Origin: Epiperipatus broadwayi
Taxonomy: Eukaryota > Onychophora > Udeonychophora > Euonychophora > Peripatidae
Reading direction: 5' to 3'
NCBI GenBank assembly: GCA_028023455.1
Contig: JAQFVV010012402.1
Location: 15,124,483 to 15,188,482, forward strand
Length of the DNA: 64,000 bases
A program made the position numbers and the translations under genes. The notes under the pieces were generated by a model. That model searched no databases. It had not been told where the DNA came from and worked only from the letters and a program-made list of their open reading frames with translations. Each line of letters begins with the position of its first letter. Position 1 is the first letter of the stretch. Positions 50,226-61,402 of the stretch are shown here, in pieces.

Positions 50226-50330
50226 GTAAAATTTAGAATTGACTTTATATTTGTATTATATTCGTATGTGGATGGATAATTTAAATTTTATATTTGTATT
50301 ATATTCGTATGTGGATGGATAATTTAAACC
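50226..50330 (+). repeat. Centre of the foldback with 43-bp tandem duplication
   Basis: The segment beginning TTATATTTGTATTATATTCG occurs at 50245 and again at 50288, a 43-bp direct repeat. The second copy belongs to the right arm proper and the first sits in the spacer. This looks like slippage or repair at the hairpin apex. Confidence 0.75.
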
Positions 50331-53300
50331 ATGAAATTATGGCATAATGATTTGTACATATAATATACCAAATAATGTAAAAAGTTTTCTTTATAATATA
50401 TTTACGGTTTTCTGATTTAAAGTTTAATAGATATAACTGAAACTAAAGTATTTTTTTATAAGATCTGTCGAATTTGCTTTTTTTAAAATAAACAATATAA
50501 AGAAAATATGTTAAAAGTTATTTATATCTAGTTAAAATAAAAGTCATCGGTTTATAATTAAAAATGGGAATTTTGTGTAAACAAGAAAGCAATTAGTGAC
50601 CGCACCTGTAAAAGTAAAATCTACTTTACTGATTGAATTTGTTTCAACAAAAGATGTTATCATTAAATCATAATACCATTACTATCTGCTAAGCCATAAC
50701 ATTTTATAACTCCTAAAAAGAAATTTAATTAATGAAATCGGAATCAAAATTATATAATTTATATGTTTTAATAATTTTTTTAAGTAAATTAAAAATAACA
50801 CCTCGGAGACTTTATCAGTAGTAGAAATTAGATTATATGATTTTGTTTAATTAAAAGTCGATTGGTCCTGAGGCAAACGAAAGTCCAAAAAGGTGAAAAT
50901 ATATAAATAGGCTAGCGGAAAAGATACTCCATCTTGCTTTTGAAGAGCTGTTACTACGAGAAGCTGAAAATTTGTTAATTTATCTAGGGCCTGCTAGTCA
51001 GGCAAGAATTTGTTGCCTTTGCCATGATGGAACGTCGGAATTTGATCCATCCAAGGCAGGAGCAACAACCAACGTTGCCTTAACAAGCTTATAATAAATA
51101 GAAGATGCCATAAGCCGTTAAAAGAACTCACCTTCGTTCAAATTCAACTACCCCAACTCCAGCTATAGGAATAACATCTTAAATCGTCTCCCAACTAAAG
51201 AGAAGATGCCATAAGCCGCCAAAGAACTCGCCTACGTTCCAGCTCGAGTATCTGTTTTAAAATTATTAAAATCGCAGAGCTGTGTAAAATTCAAAATAAT
51301 CATTATAGCTTCAAAATCAGGTTAGCTAACTATATTGTAAACTCTTTCTAAAATGTCTTATCAATAATATTTCAATTCTATAAATGACATACTTTTGTTA
51401 ATTTCCTTTATTAACTTCTTGTTTTGCTATATAACTTAATCACTGCAGTTATATTTATTTCTCTCTTGCTTATTTTAGTTATTATTAATTATGCCTGTCT
51501 TGAAACGGCACGCATTTAGTTACAAAATATATACTTTTTGAAGATATTATTTAAAATCTTCGTATTGTATTAATTATAGCGTCATTTAGCGCTCCGTTTC
51601 GAACCCCTAATTTATAAATAATGGCGACCCTTTGTGCTCGTTATTATTTTGTCATTTAGTAAATAATTAATGTAAATATAAAATGTGGCTTATAAATCCA
51701 AACTTTCAACCTTTAATTATAATGTTACTAAAGATTAAACTAGCCTGGAGTGTAATCATAAGCATATTTTTCTTATTAAAGTATTCGTAAGTCCCTTAAA
51801 TATACTTTCTCCCTTTAAAAGTTTATTAATTATACATAACTAAGAGATTGAACGGGATAAAGTAAAGTTTGTGTATATATATATTCCCGTCAGTAGCATA
51901 TATGTATTTCTCATGCTACAGAAGAGCTGGCTCTTTTAATCAAGCTGACAAAACTACTGTTCATTTAATGTTTGGAATTTAATTTATAATATACTTCGGC
52001 TTGGCGGATGTGAAATTGATCAATATTTTATCGTTGTGCTGTTTTTTTTATATATATAAGATGGAGCCACTTTATTATTATATTTTACTTGTGCGTAGCG
52101 TATTAGTAAAATCTTTATAGCCAACTCTACCTCCATAATAGGCAATCTTCGGCGTTGAACAGAAGCATTCTTGAAAACTCGTTCGATCTAAAGCTATCTG
52201 TGAGGCTTTATATGCCCATATTTAATATATAAATTTATCATAATCGGATGTATTATTAAACTTCACTCCAGACTTGGTTTGATTACATGTATAATAGCCA
52301 CTCGAACTGATGATGAAAGGGCATAACTAATAAGTGGAATGTAGTGATTTATTATATAGCATAAAATTAGCGCAATTAAATAATTAGCCACAAATTTATT
52401 TTGCTAAATGGCCTACCCTAGAGTAATGTTGTTTAGTAAATAAAATGTCTGCGTGCATTATCCAACGTTAAGTAATGGGTTATATGTATATATGAAATTG
52501 TCAATAAATATAATTCATCATATATCAGTTTCTGTCTCATTAAATCAATCCAATTCACTAATTGACCATAGCTATTCATTAGTAAAGCCCCTATTAATAT
52601 ATTAGATTTTATCTTTGGAATGTCTCTAGTTTTGAAAGAAGGGGGGAAAAATTAGCTTTTTTTAAAAAAAAAAAAAAAAAAACCCGATTGTCGTAAAAAT
52701 TAAAAAAAAAAGATCGATTTTTAAATTTAGAATTGACTTATAGATTAATAAAATATTTTATGAATAATTATGAGGATTTCTACGCGATAATTTTAGCGTT
52801 TTCAAGCGGCCATGATAGCAAATTTCACTGCTCGACTTATATATAACATTTTGACATAGAGTAAATAATTAAAAAAAAAAGATAGATTTTTAAAAAAAAA
52901 AAAATTTAAAAATACATCCATTTATAAAACTGTGAAATAGCATGTGATACTATTAAGTTTGAAAGAATGTTTAAATAGTTGTAGCTTCTTAATTATTCAC
53001 ACCTGCACATTATACGCCATTCATATTTTAAGTAGTATGTACATAAATTCTAATCAGTGCGCAGTTTTTCCGTGTGTAACCATGGAGAAACAGCGCCACG
53101 TAGTGGGCTAGAATCTTGGTAGTCGCTGTTAGCAGACGACACATAAGCTAGATGTGTTTACGGCAATCAGCGCCACCTAGGTTCTTGGTATCTGCTGGTA
53201 GCAGACGATGTAAGCTAAATGGGCTTACGCACTGCGACCAGCGCCACCAAGCGGGCAGCTGTGCTGCCAGCCAGCTGGTGGAATGTTCCTGTGCTCACGC

Positions 53301-53414
53301 ATTGTGAACAGCGCCACCTTTTGGCTGGAACTTGGGGCCCCTACTCTAAGTATTTCTGTGGTTGATCCTGACCAGCGCCTCTGGCGGCCACATGGGTCAA
53401 AAGTCACAAGTACC
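50292..53414 (-). repeat. Right arm of the 6.26-kb foldback element
   Basis: It is the mirror of the left arm, but about 50 bp longer. Near 53145-53215 it carries one additional block of the subterminal repeat (CAGCGCCACC plus a TCTGCTGGTAGCAGACGA-type segment) that the left arm lacks. A TATA-like word (ATATATAAATAGGC, 50899-50912) lies in this arm and its mirror is in the other. Confidence 0.85.
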
Positions 53415-54263
53415 CTTTTATTTTGTTATATTTTTTAAAAAAAAAAAATTGCTTAGTCTGTCTTTCTAGTTGGGTTTAAGGTGGCTTGTAATATAGGGCA
53501 CCGTATTTAGCTAAGTTTGTATTATTACAATATATATATTTAAAATCTACATAAAATTATAATTTTTAAAGTGTAACAATTGAAATATTTCAATATATGA
53601 AAATACAAATATATGGTTTGGACCATAAATATTCCCAACATATGAAATAAAGCAATGTAAACTCAACAGATTAAAATATATGTATAAAATATTTATGAAT
53701 ATATAAAAAAGAAAAGTCTAAATTGAAAATCTTTCAATAAATTTCTTTACTTTAAAAAAATAATAATAACCTTCTATCATAAACTTGACTTATTGATGGA
53801 TACTATATAACAGTATTTTATATTCAAATCTCCAAAGTAATTTCTAGCTTACAACTTTTTTTCAGTGACAACTTTGGACTTAATACACCTTATATCTCTT
53901 TTAGACTATAAAAGTCAAGAGATCGATAATTTTGTTGGTATTTACATTCTAATCACATTATGAAAGGTGCCTATGAGTAGATGTAAAAAAGAAATTATTA
54001 AAATTTATATAACATTGGCTTTGATTTAAGATGTTAGGGTAAAAGGTGCTTCTAGATATGAAGTGAATTAGTTTCAAAACCTCACTAATGAAGATAATAA
54101 AGTAGATTAGTTCAAAGCTGTGGATAACATTAATTAACTCAAGCTTGCAATATTGGCTCTGGAATAAAATGAAAATTAAGTAAAAAGATTGATAGAAGAA
54201 ATGAAGAGACTTCTAAAAACAAGATGTGACATAAAAGTCAATAAAAAATAAATAAATAAAAGC

Positions 54264-54950
54264 CATCAAGAGCAATCAATGGATGCCAGAAGGCTTGTGC
54301 ATAAAATCCCTATCTAGTGCCTACTCATCCAATATCCCCAGACTAGTTTCTGGCTTGTGGCCTTCATCAGTGAGGAGCCTTGGATCTCAGAGCACTGCAC
54401 GTATCTAATGTAACCCTCCAGCACCCACCTTTAACTCTATTTAACTACAAAACTATGAGAATGAAATTGAAAACACTATTAATATTTTCAATCCAAGCTC
54501 AATAGCTTATATAGTCATATGAGATAGTGATCATGTGATGTTTAGTGGTTTAACACCAATCCTGCCTAATAGGATAGTGGTGGCTATGGTTGTTAAAGAG
54601 CCAAAGACACCAAAATGTATGGGTACTGTATTGAGTTCAGACCCATATGACTATATAAGCTATTGACCTTGGATTGAAAATATTAATAGTGTTTTCAATT
54701 TCATTCTCATAGTTTTGTAGTTAAATAGAGTTAAAAGGTGGGTGCTGGAGGGTTGCATTAGATTCTAAGATCTAGGTGCAGTGCTCTCAGATCCAAGGCT
54801 CCTCACTGATGAAGGCCACAAGCCAGAAACTAGTCTGGGGATATTGGATGAGTAGGCACTAGATAGGGATTTTATGCACAAGCCTTCTGGCATCCATTGA
54901 TTGCTCTTGTTAGCACAAGATGGCACTACTATATGGAGAGTTTTGGATTG
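54264..54950. mobile_element. Family A long foldback copy in the ADSS intron
   Basis: Arms of about 255 bp (54269-54521 and 54650-54906) are near-perfect inverted copies that include the whole interior of the unit. The loop of about 128 bp is single copy and contains CACCAATCCTGCCTAATAGG. The outer right end continues to ATATGGAGAGTTTTGG. A transcript across this intron would form a long double-stranded hairpin. Confidence 0.87.
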
Positions 54951-56407
54951 TTAAATTTAATGGATATATGATTGGAAAATGAAAGATTGTAACACATAAA
55001 CTTGTTTCATGGGAAACATAATTACATCGATTCTATAAAAAAGGCACCATAAGACAGAAATACTGAATAAGATGCATCTTAAAGTAGAACTCATAAAGTT
55101 TTCTTACAGCATCATGATTATCTAATGCTTTCTTCCCTTCATTGAATCACCATGAATCTACAGAAGAAAACATAAAATGATTTGTCAAGGACTATGTTTA
55201 CAACATTTCAATCATGGACAATGATATACAGAAGCAAAGAATTTTTAGCTGCAAATGAAGAAATTAAAATGACACCTTGCACTACAAACTGCAGAAATTG
55301 ACAAATTATTCAGATATCCCACATATAATTAACATTACTCACAATGGATATGTGTAGTTTCTGCCTAAGAGAGAATTTTGTACAATTTGTTCACCTAGTA
55401 TGTTTAATCTTCAAAAAATTTTATAATTTATAATCAAAGCTTATGCATGCACTATATACAATACTTACTTGCGGCTAACATCTTTAAAGTTCAACCAAAA
55501 TATTAAAAAAAAAAGTTAAAATTAAATATACTGTAAAAATCCCTAAAAAAAATCAAATATTTATGCCATCAGGATGAAAAATAAAAGATTTGTAACAAAA
55601 TATTGTTTAAATATGTAATAGCATTATAGTGTCATTTATACAGCAATAAGGCAGTCAATAGATTATAAAGTTATTTTAAAATATTATGAAGCATAATGGT
55701 TTTCATTAAAACTTGGAAATCTTTATAGATTTATAATTTGAGGAAAGACTTTTTTGAATTAACCTAAAATATTAATATTGAAAGATTGCATATCTAAACA
55801 CCCAAATGATGAGTTGAACAAAACAATTTTATTTGATCTAGTAACTGAGATTTCTTTTTTTAACTTTATAAGCTTAATGTTGTTAATTCAGAAATCTTTA
55901 GCCTGCCACTTTATCAGTACATTATATTGCATACAATCTTTAAAAAAATGTAAAGTTTTTTCAAAAATATCAATTCTCAATGTAATTGCTTTAATAATTA
56001 AGTGACTGGAAGTTTATTACAATATTTAAAAAAATTAGAAATCATAAAAAACAAAAAAATATTGCTGTTTTTCAACTAAAAAAATGGAGATAATCCAACT
56101 TAGATACACTTCTTTTCAAGGTCTTCAAACGACTAATTGTTTTTTTTTTTATAGGTGAAATAAATTTTTCATTTCAAGTTTTTTTTGTCTTCACTAATAA
56201 AAATTCTGATAACAAAGTAGAAAGTTTTAAAACATATTTATTAAAGACTATCTTATATATAATGAGTTAAATTATGTTTAAATTAATATCCTATCAAAAG
56301 TCAAGTAACATTTATCATACCTACAGTTATAAAGAATATAATACAATAGCCATTTGAATATATTATATACACATAAAAATAATTTTTTTTTAAAATTTTG
56401 TACTTAC

Positions 56408-56505
56408 CAGGAAAATGACTCATATATGTACTATCCTTCTTATATCTTACTCCAATTTTTATTTCATCCAATACATCTAAGATATCTAACTTAGTCAAAG
56501 CAATG
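56408..56505 (-). CDS. ADSS: Adenylosuccinate synthetase (ADSS), third-from-last coding exon
   Basis: ADSS is a cytosolic enzyme that joins IMP and aspartate, using GTP, to form adenylosuccinate on the route to AMP. This 98-nt exon encodes 32 whole codons, including the strongly conserved stretch IALTKLDILDVLDEIKIGV, which in the family lies about 80 residues from the C-terminus. It starts after a tttag acceptor (exon base 56505) and ends at a G|GTAAGT donor (56408). The last G joins CT of the next exon to make Ala, giving the family-typical sequence FPANLEEL. Earlier exons (GTP-binding P-loop, IMP site) must lie beyond the right edge; none was found up to 61.3 kb. Family assignment comes from recognised conserved sequence and the exact phase match with the other two exons. 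Confidence 0.93.
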
Positions 56506-58600
56506 CTAAAATATATATATATATATATAATATATAAATTACCAAAAGAATATTTTACTGTTATCAATTTTGAAATGGAATATAGATATAAATTTACAAA
56601 AAAATGTGTAAATAATTAAATATTAAAATAAGATAAATAAAAAAAATAAAATAAAAAGATGCTGATGAATAATAATTATTGTATAATGTTTACTGAGGAT
56701 TTTTGATAGCAGTAATAATAAAAGTACTTTATAATCCAATACTTTTCATTTGGGCAGCAGATCATGTGTATGATCTGAATGTCCTCATCTGTTCCAAAGA
56801 ACAATGGCTGTCAATTCATTTATAATAAATATAAACTTTGAAAACTACTTAATCACACTTTTAAAAAGAAATCAGTATTTAAAAATATATTATTTTTTAA
56901 AATTTTGTTTCTTTTTAAAACTGTGGGCTTGTTACTTCCCCTATTTTGATTATTTCTAATTTGACAATTAAGTACTGAAGTTTCTTTTAGTATGATTAAA
57001 TTTAAAATTAATCACACTGCATATTGAGACCATAATTCAAAATATAATACAAATTATGAAGAAGAATAATCTGAGAATTAAAAGTAAATTCTTTAAATAT
57101 TTTCTAGCTTTTATCATTATTACACATGCAGATAGAAAATTGCAGATTTTAAATCATTTCATGCATTGGGAGTCAATTTTTTTTTTATGAACTTTTTCAA
57201 AAATGTAGTTTTTCAATCATCATTTAAATACCAAATTTTTAAACTTTGTTCTTAGGTAAGAAAATGGTTATTTTTGAATTATTTTTCATACTGTGAATTG
57301 GATTTTTTGTGAACTTCTATAAAATAAAAGTAATTTCTCAATTACTGATTATCTAATCAGACAAAAGCATGATCATGGATTCAACAGGAATCCTTTGTAC
57401 ATAATCAAATATTTGTTTTTGCTTAATTAGATATACATTCCATAATAACATGTAGCATTCAAATTTAGTTTCCAAGACAGATAATTGTTTTAAATATACT
57501 ATTTTTTTTTTAAATTTCTAAAAACTTTATTTTCACAATAAAGTGACAAAAATAATGCACAATATAATGTGGATCACCTAAAATTTATCTTCTACTATTC
57601 TAGATACACCCACACACATAGATATATTATAAAAATGAATGTTTTTACTAAAAGCAAAGTTTACTCAAATTTTAATAATGTACTGACAAAAATATACAAA
57701 AAAATGTTTTTTTTTAAAAGCAATTTCAATAAATAATTCTAAAACAATCTGAAAAATATTACTAAAATCTAATAAGCAGAGATTAAATAAACATAGAACA
57801 GCAAAAATCAAATAATAGTCTACTGTTATTAAAAACAAAGCTCGCAGATTGATAAAAAATGAACACTGCTACTATACTACATATATAAAAAAAAGATATA
57901 TATATTTTTTTTAAATCAAAAAAATTTTTCTATATCGATACATTTAATGGCATCAATTTAAATAATTATTTAGAACGCTAAGTAACATTTTTCAATCTTT
58001 TTATCTCATGATATTCCTTACAAATTAACTGATAAAAAATTTTCAAAAGTTATATATATGTATATAAAACTTCTGAAGATCATTTATTTATATATACAAA
58101 GATTTTGGACATTCGATCAATTTTTACATTTCTGTGAAGGAAAAAAAACCTCAAAAGATTCCATTTGTCAATTTTTTTTTTTTAAACTAAATAAAATTAT
58201 GCTTATTTGATAATTAATTATAATCAAAGAAAAAGTAATCTCCTAAAAGTTTAAATATTTGAGAACCATGAAAATTTCAATTTGGAAATAATTTTTAAAA
58301 ACATTTTATTAGAAGCACTAGTAAATTTTTTAATTTTATTAATGGCTTTTTTGTTGTTGATTTTCTTTATCCAATTATTTTTACATAATTCAATAGACTT
58401 ACTTAAGAAGAAAAATCTCATAGAGGCACTGACATCTGAATTTAGGTTTGTTTAATAACCACTGTCAAAAATCTATTTTCATTAAGATACATAGTTGGAA
58501 AAAAGGTAATCTTTGGATTGTTTTTTTCAATAAATATAACTATAAGCTCATTATCAGATGAGATTTTATTGTGGCAATACATTTCAATTTATTCGATATA
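56506..58600. other. AT-rich, probably ADSS intron, nothing recognised
   Basis: No upstream ADSS exon was found here. TA microsatellite next to the exon acceptor (56511-56530) and many homopolymers. Confidence 0.5.
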
Positions 58601-59167
58601 AAAAACTTTTTTTGTTCTTTTTTAAACATGCGGGAGAAGAGCTATGAGAGTAATAAAATCGCTGTGTTTGTAGCAAAACCATCGTTACCCCCCATGTACA
58701 TGGTACTACACGCTGAAAGGTTTGTTTGCTCAGACTAGCGCATGTATTAGCTGATCCTTCAGATCTGCAAACCATCGCCCCCCCACACATTCCATTATGC
58801 GCTGAAACTTGGTTTTCTCATACGAGTGTATGTATTGTCTGATCCTTCGGATCTGCAAATGATCGAATACCCCCCCCCCCCCCCATCCTTCGGATCTGCA
58901 AATGATCGAATACCCAAATTGTAATTTAGAAAATGTTATTGATTCGTAAATTGCAGTACATGCTGAAATGTATAATGTAATTAAAAATGTAGTTTATAAA
59001 ATAATGTTGGTTCGTAAATTTTTAAAAAATTGTTGGAGAACAGAAAGCAAAAAATTATCGGCCCAGGAACATTACATTTCATTATTTTTGCAAGCAACAA
59101 CGCCATCGAGCGGCCACATTGGAGAAAGTGCACAAGAACCAAAAACTTTTTTTTGTTCTTTTTTAAA
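58601..59167. mobile_element. 514-bp insertion between 26-bp direct repeats
   Basis: AAAAACTTTTTTT(T)GTTCTTTTTTAAA flanks the segment at 58601-58626 and 59141-59167, like a long target duplication of retroposition. Inside are tandem approximately 95-bp units with TGATCCTTC-GATCTGCAAA and C-runs (58735-58915). The right end, read on the minus strand, is GGTTCTTGTGCACTTTCTCC followed by AATGTGGCCGCTCGATGGCG, strikingly close to the end of the 6.26-kb foldback element. Mechanism and class are unclear. Confidence 0.5.
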
Positions 59168-60849
59168 TTAAACTGCAGAAAATAAATTCAATAATTTTGC
59201 TGTTAGAAAACACATTTGAGCATCAAATATTTTTCAAAAGATATATGAACTTCTTTTTAATACATTGACAATTATAGTTAACAAGTTTTTTAAGAGTAAA
59301 TAATTAATGTTAACTTTTTAATAATAATAAAATATTACTAGAAATATATTTAATAGATAAATAAAACAATTGTATGATTTTTTTTTTGTTCTTAATTAAA
59401 ACATCCTATTTACTATTAATTTTTGAATTGTTAGAGCTGATAGAATTTTTATAAATTTGAATGAAAATACAATTTTTATAATAACTCAGTTTAAAGGATT
59501 TAAAAACAAAGTATAATATGTAGCCATAAGGTTAAAATATAAAGTTAAAAAAATATGGTTACTCCCAAAGAATTTAAACATTTATCTATAAATTGCAGAT
59601 TTTGACGTTTTAAAATTGCTATTTCTGTAATCATTTAATTACATTCTTCATAAAATTATGATTAAAATTATATAATAACAAATGCTATCAAAGCCTGTGA
59701 TCTGTCCATCATATAGAATCACCGAGTGTATATCAATGACCAAGAAAAAAAACTAACTGATAAATTTATGTTGCATAAAAAAAATCAATACCATAAAAAA
59801 ATGAAAATAAATCTGAAAATCATATATTTAGCAACCAAATCAATGCACAATGAATATAAAAATATATTTAATACATAAAAAAAAGTAATAGATGATAATA
59901 ATGAGATCAAATGCAAAATCCATAACAATAAAAAAAAATTACAAAAGCAATCCATGTTATGAATATAAATATCAATGTAACAAGTGCAACAATACAAACA
60001 ATGTGTAAAATTTCAAAAAGTAACTAATTTTCAATAAAAACTGTATTAATTACAATCATTAAAAGTAAACATTTTAGTAATGAGATCAATATAAATCTAT
60101 TAAAAACTATATTGCATGAAATAAATATAAGTAACATTTTAATAAGTGCAATATAAAAAATAAGATGTAATAATTAATAGCAAAAAATCCAGAAAAAATT
60201 AAATTCTAAAAACTATTCATTTAGTGGGGAAAAAGTATGGATACCATAAAAAGTAAACTGAATAAAAAGGAATATTTATGACAATAACTGTATAAAATCA
60301 TGGAACAAAATAATGTTTTAAAGATAATTGCTTTTTGGAATTTAATTTACTATGGATTTGCATTTGGCAAGATTACTAAGATGTTATTTGACTCAGATTT
60401 AATACAGTTATCATCATAAATGTACTTTTTTAACTGTGTATTTTTTTATGGCATCCAGATTTTTATTTTCCCTTTATTGTGGACAGATTATTAGAATTTA
60501 TTTTTTTTATAACTTTATTGCTATCAATTATTTTAATTAATATAATTTACACTGAAACTGATTGCTTTTTTTTTTTTTGAAATTTAATACACTTTTGGCC
60601 ACAAGTGTATGCTTTCAAATCTTTATTTTTCTATATTTTTATATTCCTATGGTTTCTTATTACTTACATTCAGTCTATAGAATGATTTTTATAATTTAAA
60701 CTTTCTTTATATTCATTGTGTGTGAGTTTGTTTTCTGCTACTTTTAAGGTTTTTTTTCACAAAATATTAAACTTATTGATAGATTTTTCTTTGGTGATGT
60801 GATGCACTGTGACTTCTTATATGGAGTCAGGAATTTCTCAGCAACTATG
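59168..60849. other. AT-rich stretch, nothing recognised
   Basis: Very A/T-rich with long homopolymers; only random short frames. Confidence 0.55.
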
Positions 60850-61260
60850 CCCAGAGAAATCTGTTAGCCACTTTACCTTCCCTTTCCATTCCCCATTCTA
60901 AGTTTTCCCATAATCTGCTCCATCCCATTTCCACAACATAATCTTTGCCAACTCCATGGCCTTCATATCTAAATCTCTCTTATCTTTTCCCAAACCCAGC
61001 ATAAAAATCAATAACCCACTTTCTGTATAATCATTCTTCTTATATTTATTCTTCCACAATTTTATTATTTGTATCCTTTCTGCTTTCAGGCATTTACATT
61101 CAATCAACAGATGCCTAATTAATATTTTCTATGCCTTCCTTACACAACTTGCAGACTAAATCACCCACATTGGTTATTGTTATATGTCAGATAGCTCCAT
61201 CTGACAGTAGATCATTTATAATAATTTATGGTACCAGTAATCAAAAATCAAAGTCTGTAT
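60850..61260 (-). pseudogene. Fragment of a second LINE type (C-terminal CCHC-like region)
   Basis: On the minus strand, pieces read DLVCKLCKEGIENIN then, after a frameshift, RHLLIECKCLKAERIQIIKL. This resembles the C-x2-C...H-x4-C segment found after the reverse transcriptase of several LINE clades (typically CxxCG...EHLLxxCP). A 69-codon open tail follows, ending near 60898. It is distinct from the RTE element that begins 140 bp away. The clade is not determinable, and it could also be an unrelated zinc-binding fragment. Confidence 0.4.
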
Positions 61261-61402
61261 ATTTCATTTTTTTATATAGCATCCATCTATTGACAAATAA
61301 TATGTAAGAGATATCATTTCTTTCCTAACAAAAAAATAAAATAAATAGACGATTAAATAATTTGAAATTGAAAATGTGTATCATTAATTGCATAATGTGT
61401 GC

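Larger units (their letters stand above)
47156..53414. mobile_element. 6.26-kb foldback (long-terminal-inverted-repeat) DNA element with 8-bp TSD
   Basis: Two arms of about 3.1 kb (47156-50225 and 50292-53414) are inverted copies with only scattered substitutions and homopolymer length differences. A 66-bp centre separates them. The ends are GGTACTTGTGAC...GTCACAAGTACC and are bounded by the same octamer CTTTTATT (47148-47155 and 53415-53422), so it inserted as one unit. No frame longer than about 60 codons occurs in either arm, so it looks non-autonomous. Repeated GGTGGCGCTG/CAGCGCCACC words crowd the outer 250 bp of each arm. An 8-bp duplication fits hAT, P or Merlin and is close to the Mutator range, but the GGTAC end is not the hAT CAG end, so I leave the superfamily open. 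Confidence 0.88.
39054..56407 (-). other. 17.4-kb ADSS intron packed with mobile elements
   Basis: The two flanking exons join in phase, so everything between them is one intron. It contains, from the 3' side: a piggyBac remnant, about 3.5 kb of unassigned AT-rich sequence (40116-43747), a decayed RTE LINE, a 6.26-kb inverted-repeat element and a family A foldback. No other exon-like conserved sequence was seen in it. The stretches 53423-54260 and 54960-56400 show nothing recognisable beyond very degenerate family A-like words. Confidence 0.85.

Noticed and set aside
47156-53414. Assembly artefact (false inverted duplication)
   Set aside because: Arms differ by scattered substitutions and one extra block, and exact 8-bp duplications border the unit, which artefacts would not produce. 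Long reads should still confirm it.
56740-56830. Possible upstream ADSS exon
   Set aside because: A GC-richer patch without any ADSS motif in any minus-strand frame and without a consistent splice pair.
58584-58790. 68-codon minus-strand frame with many Cys and Ser
   Set aside because: Covers C-run tandem units of the inserted segment at 58627-59140; considered as another ADSS exon, but no ADSS motif is present.
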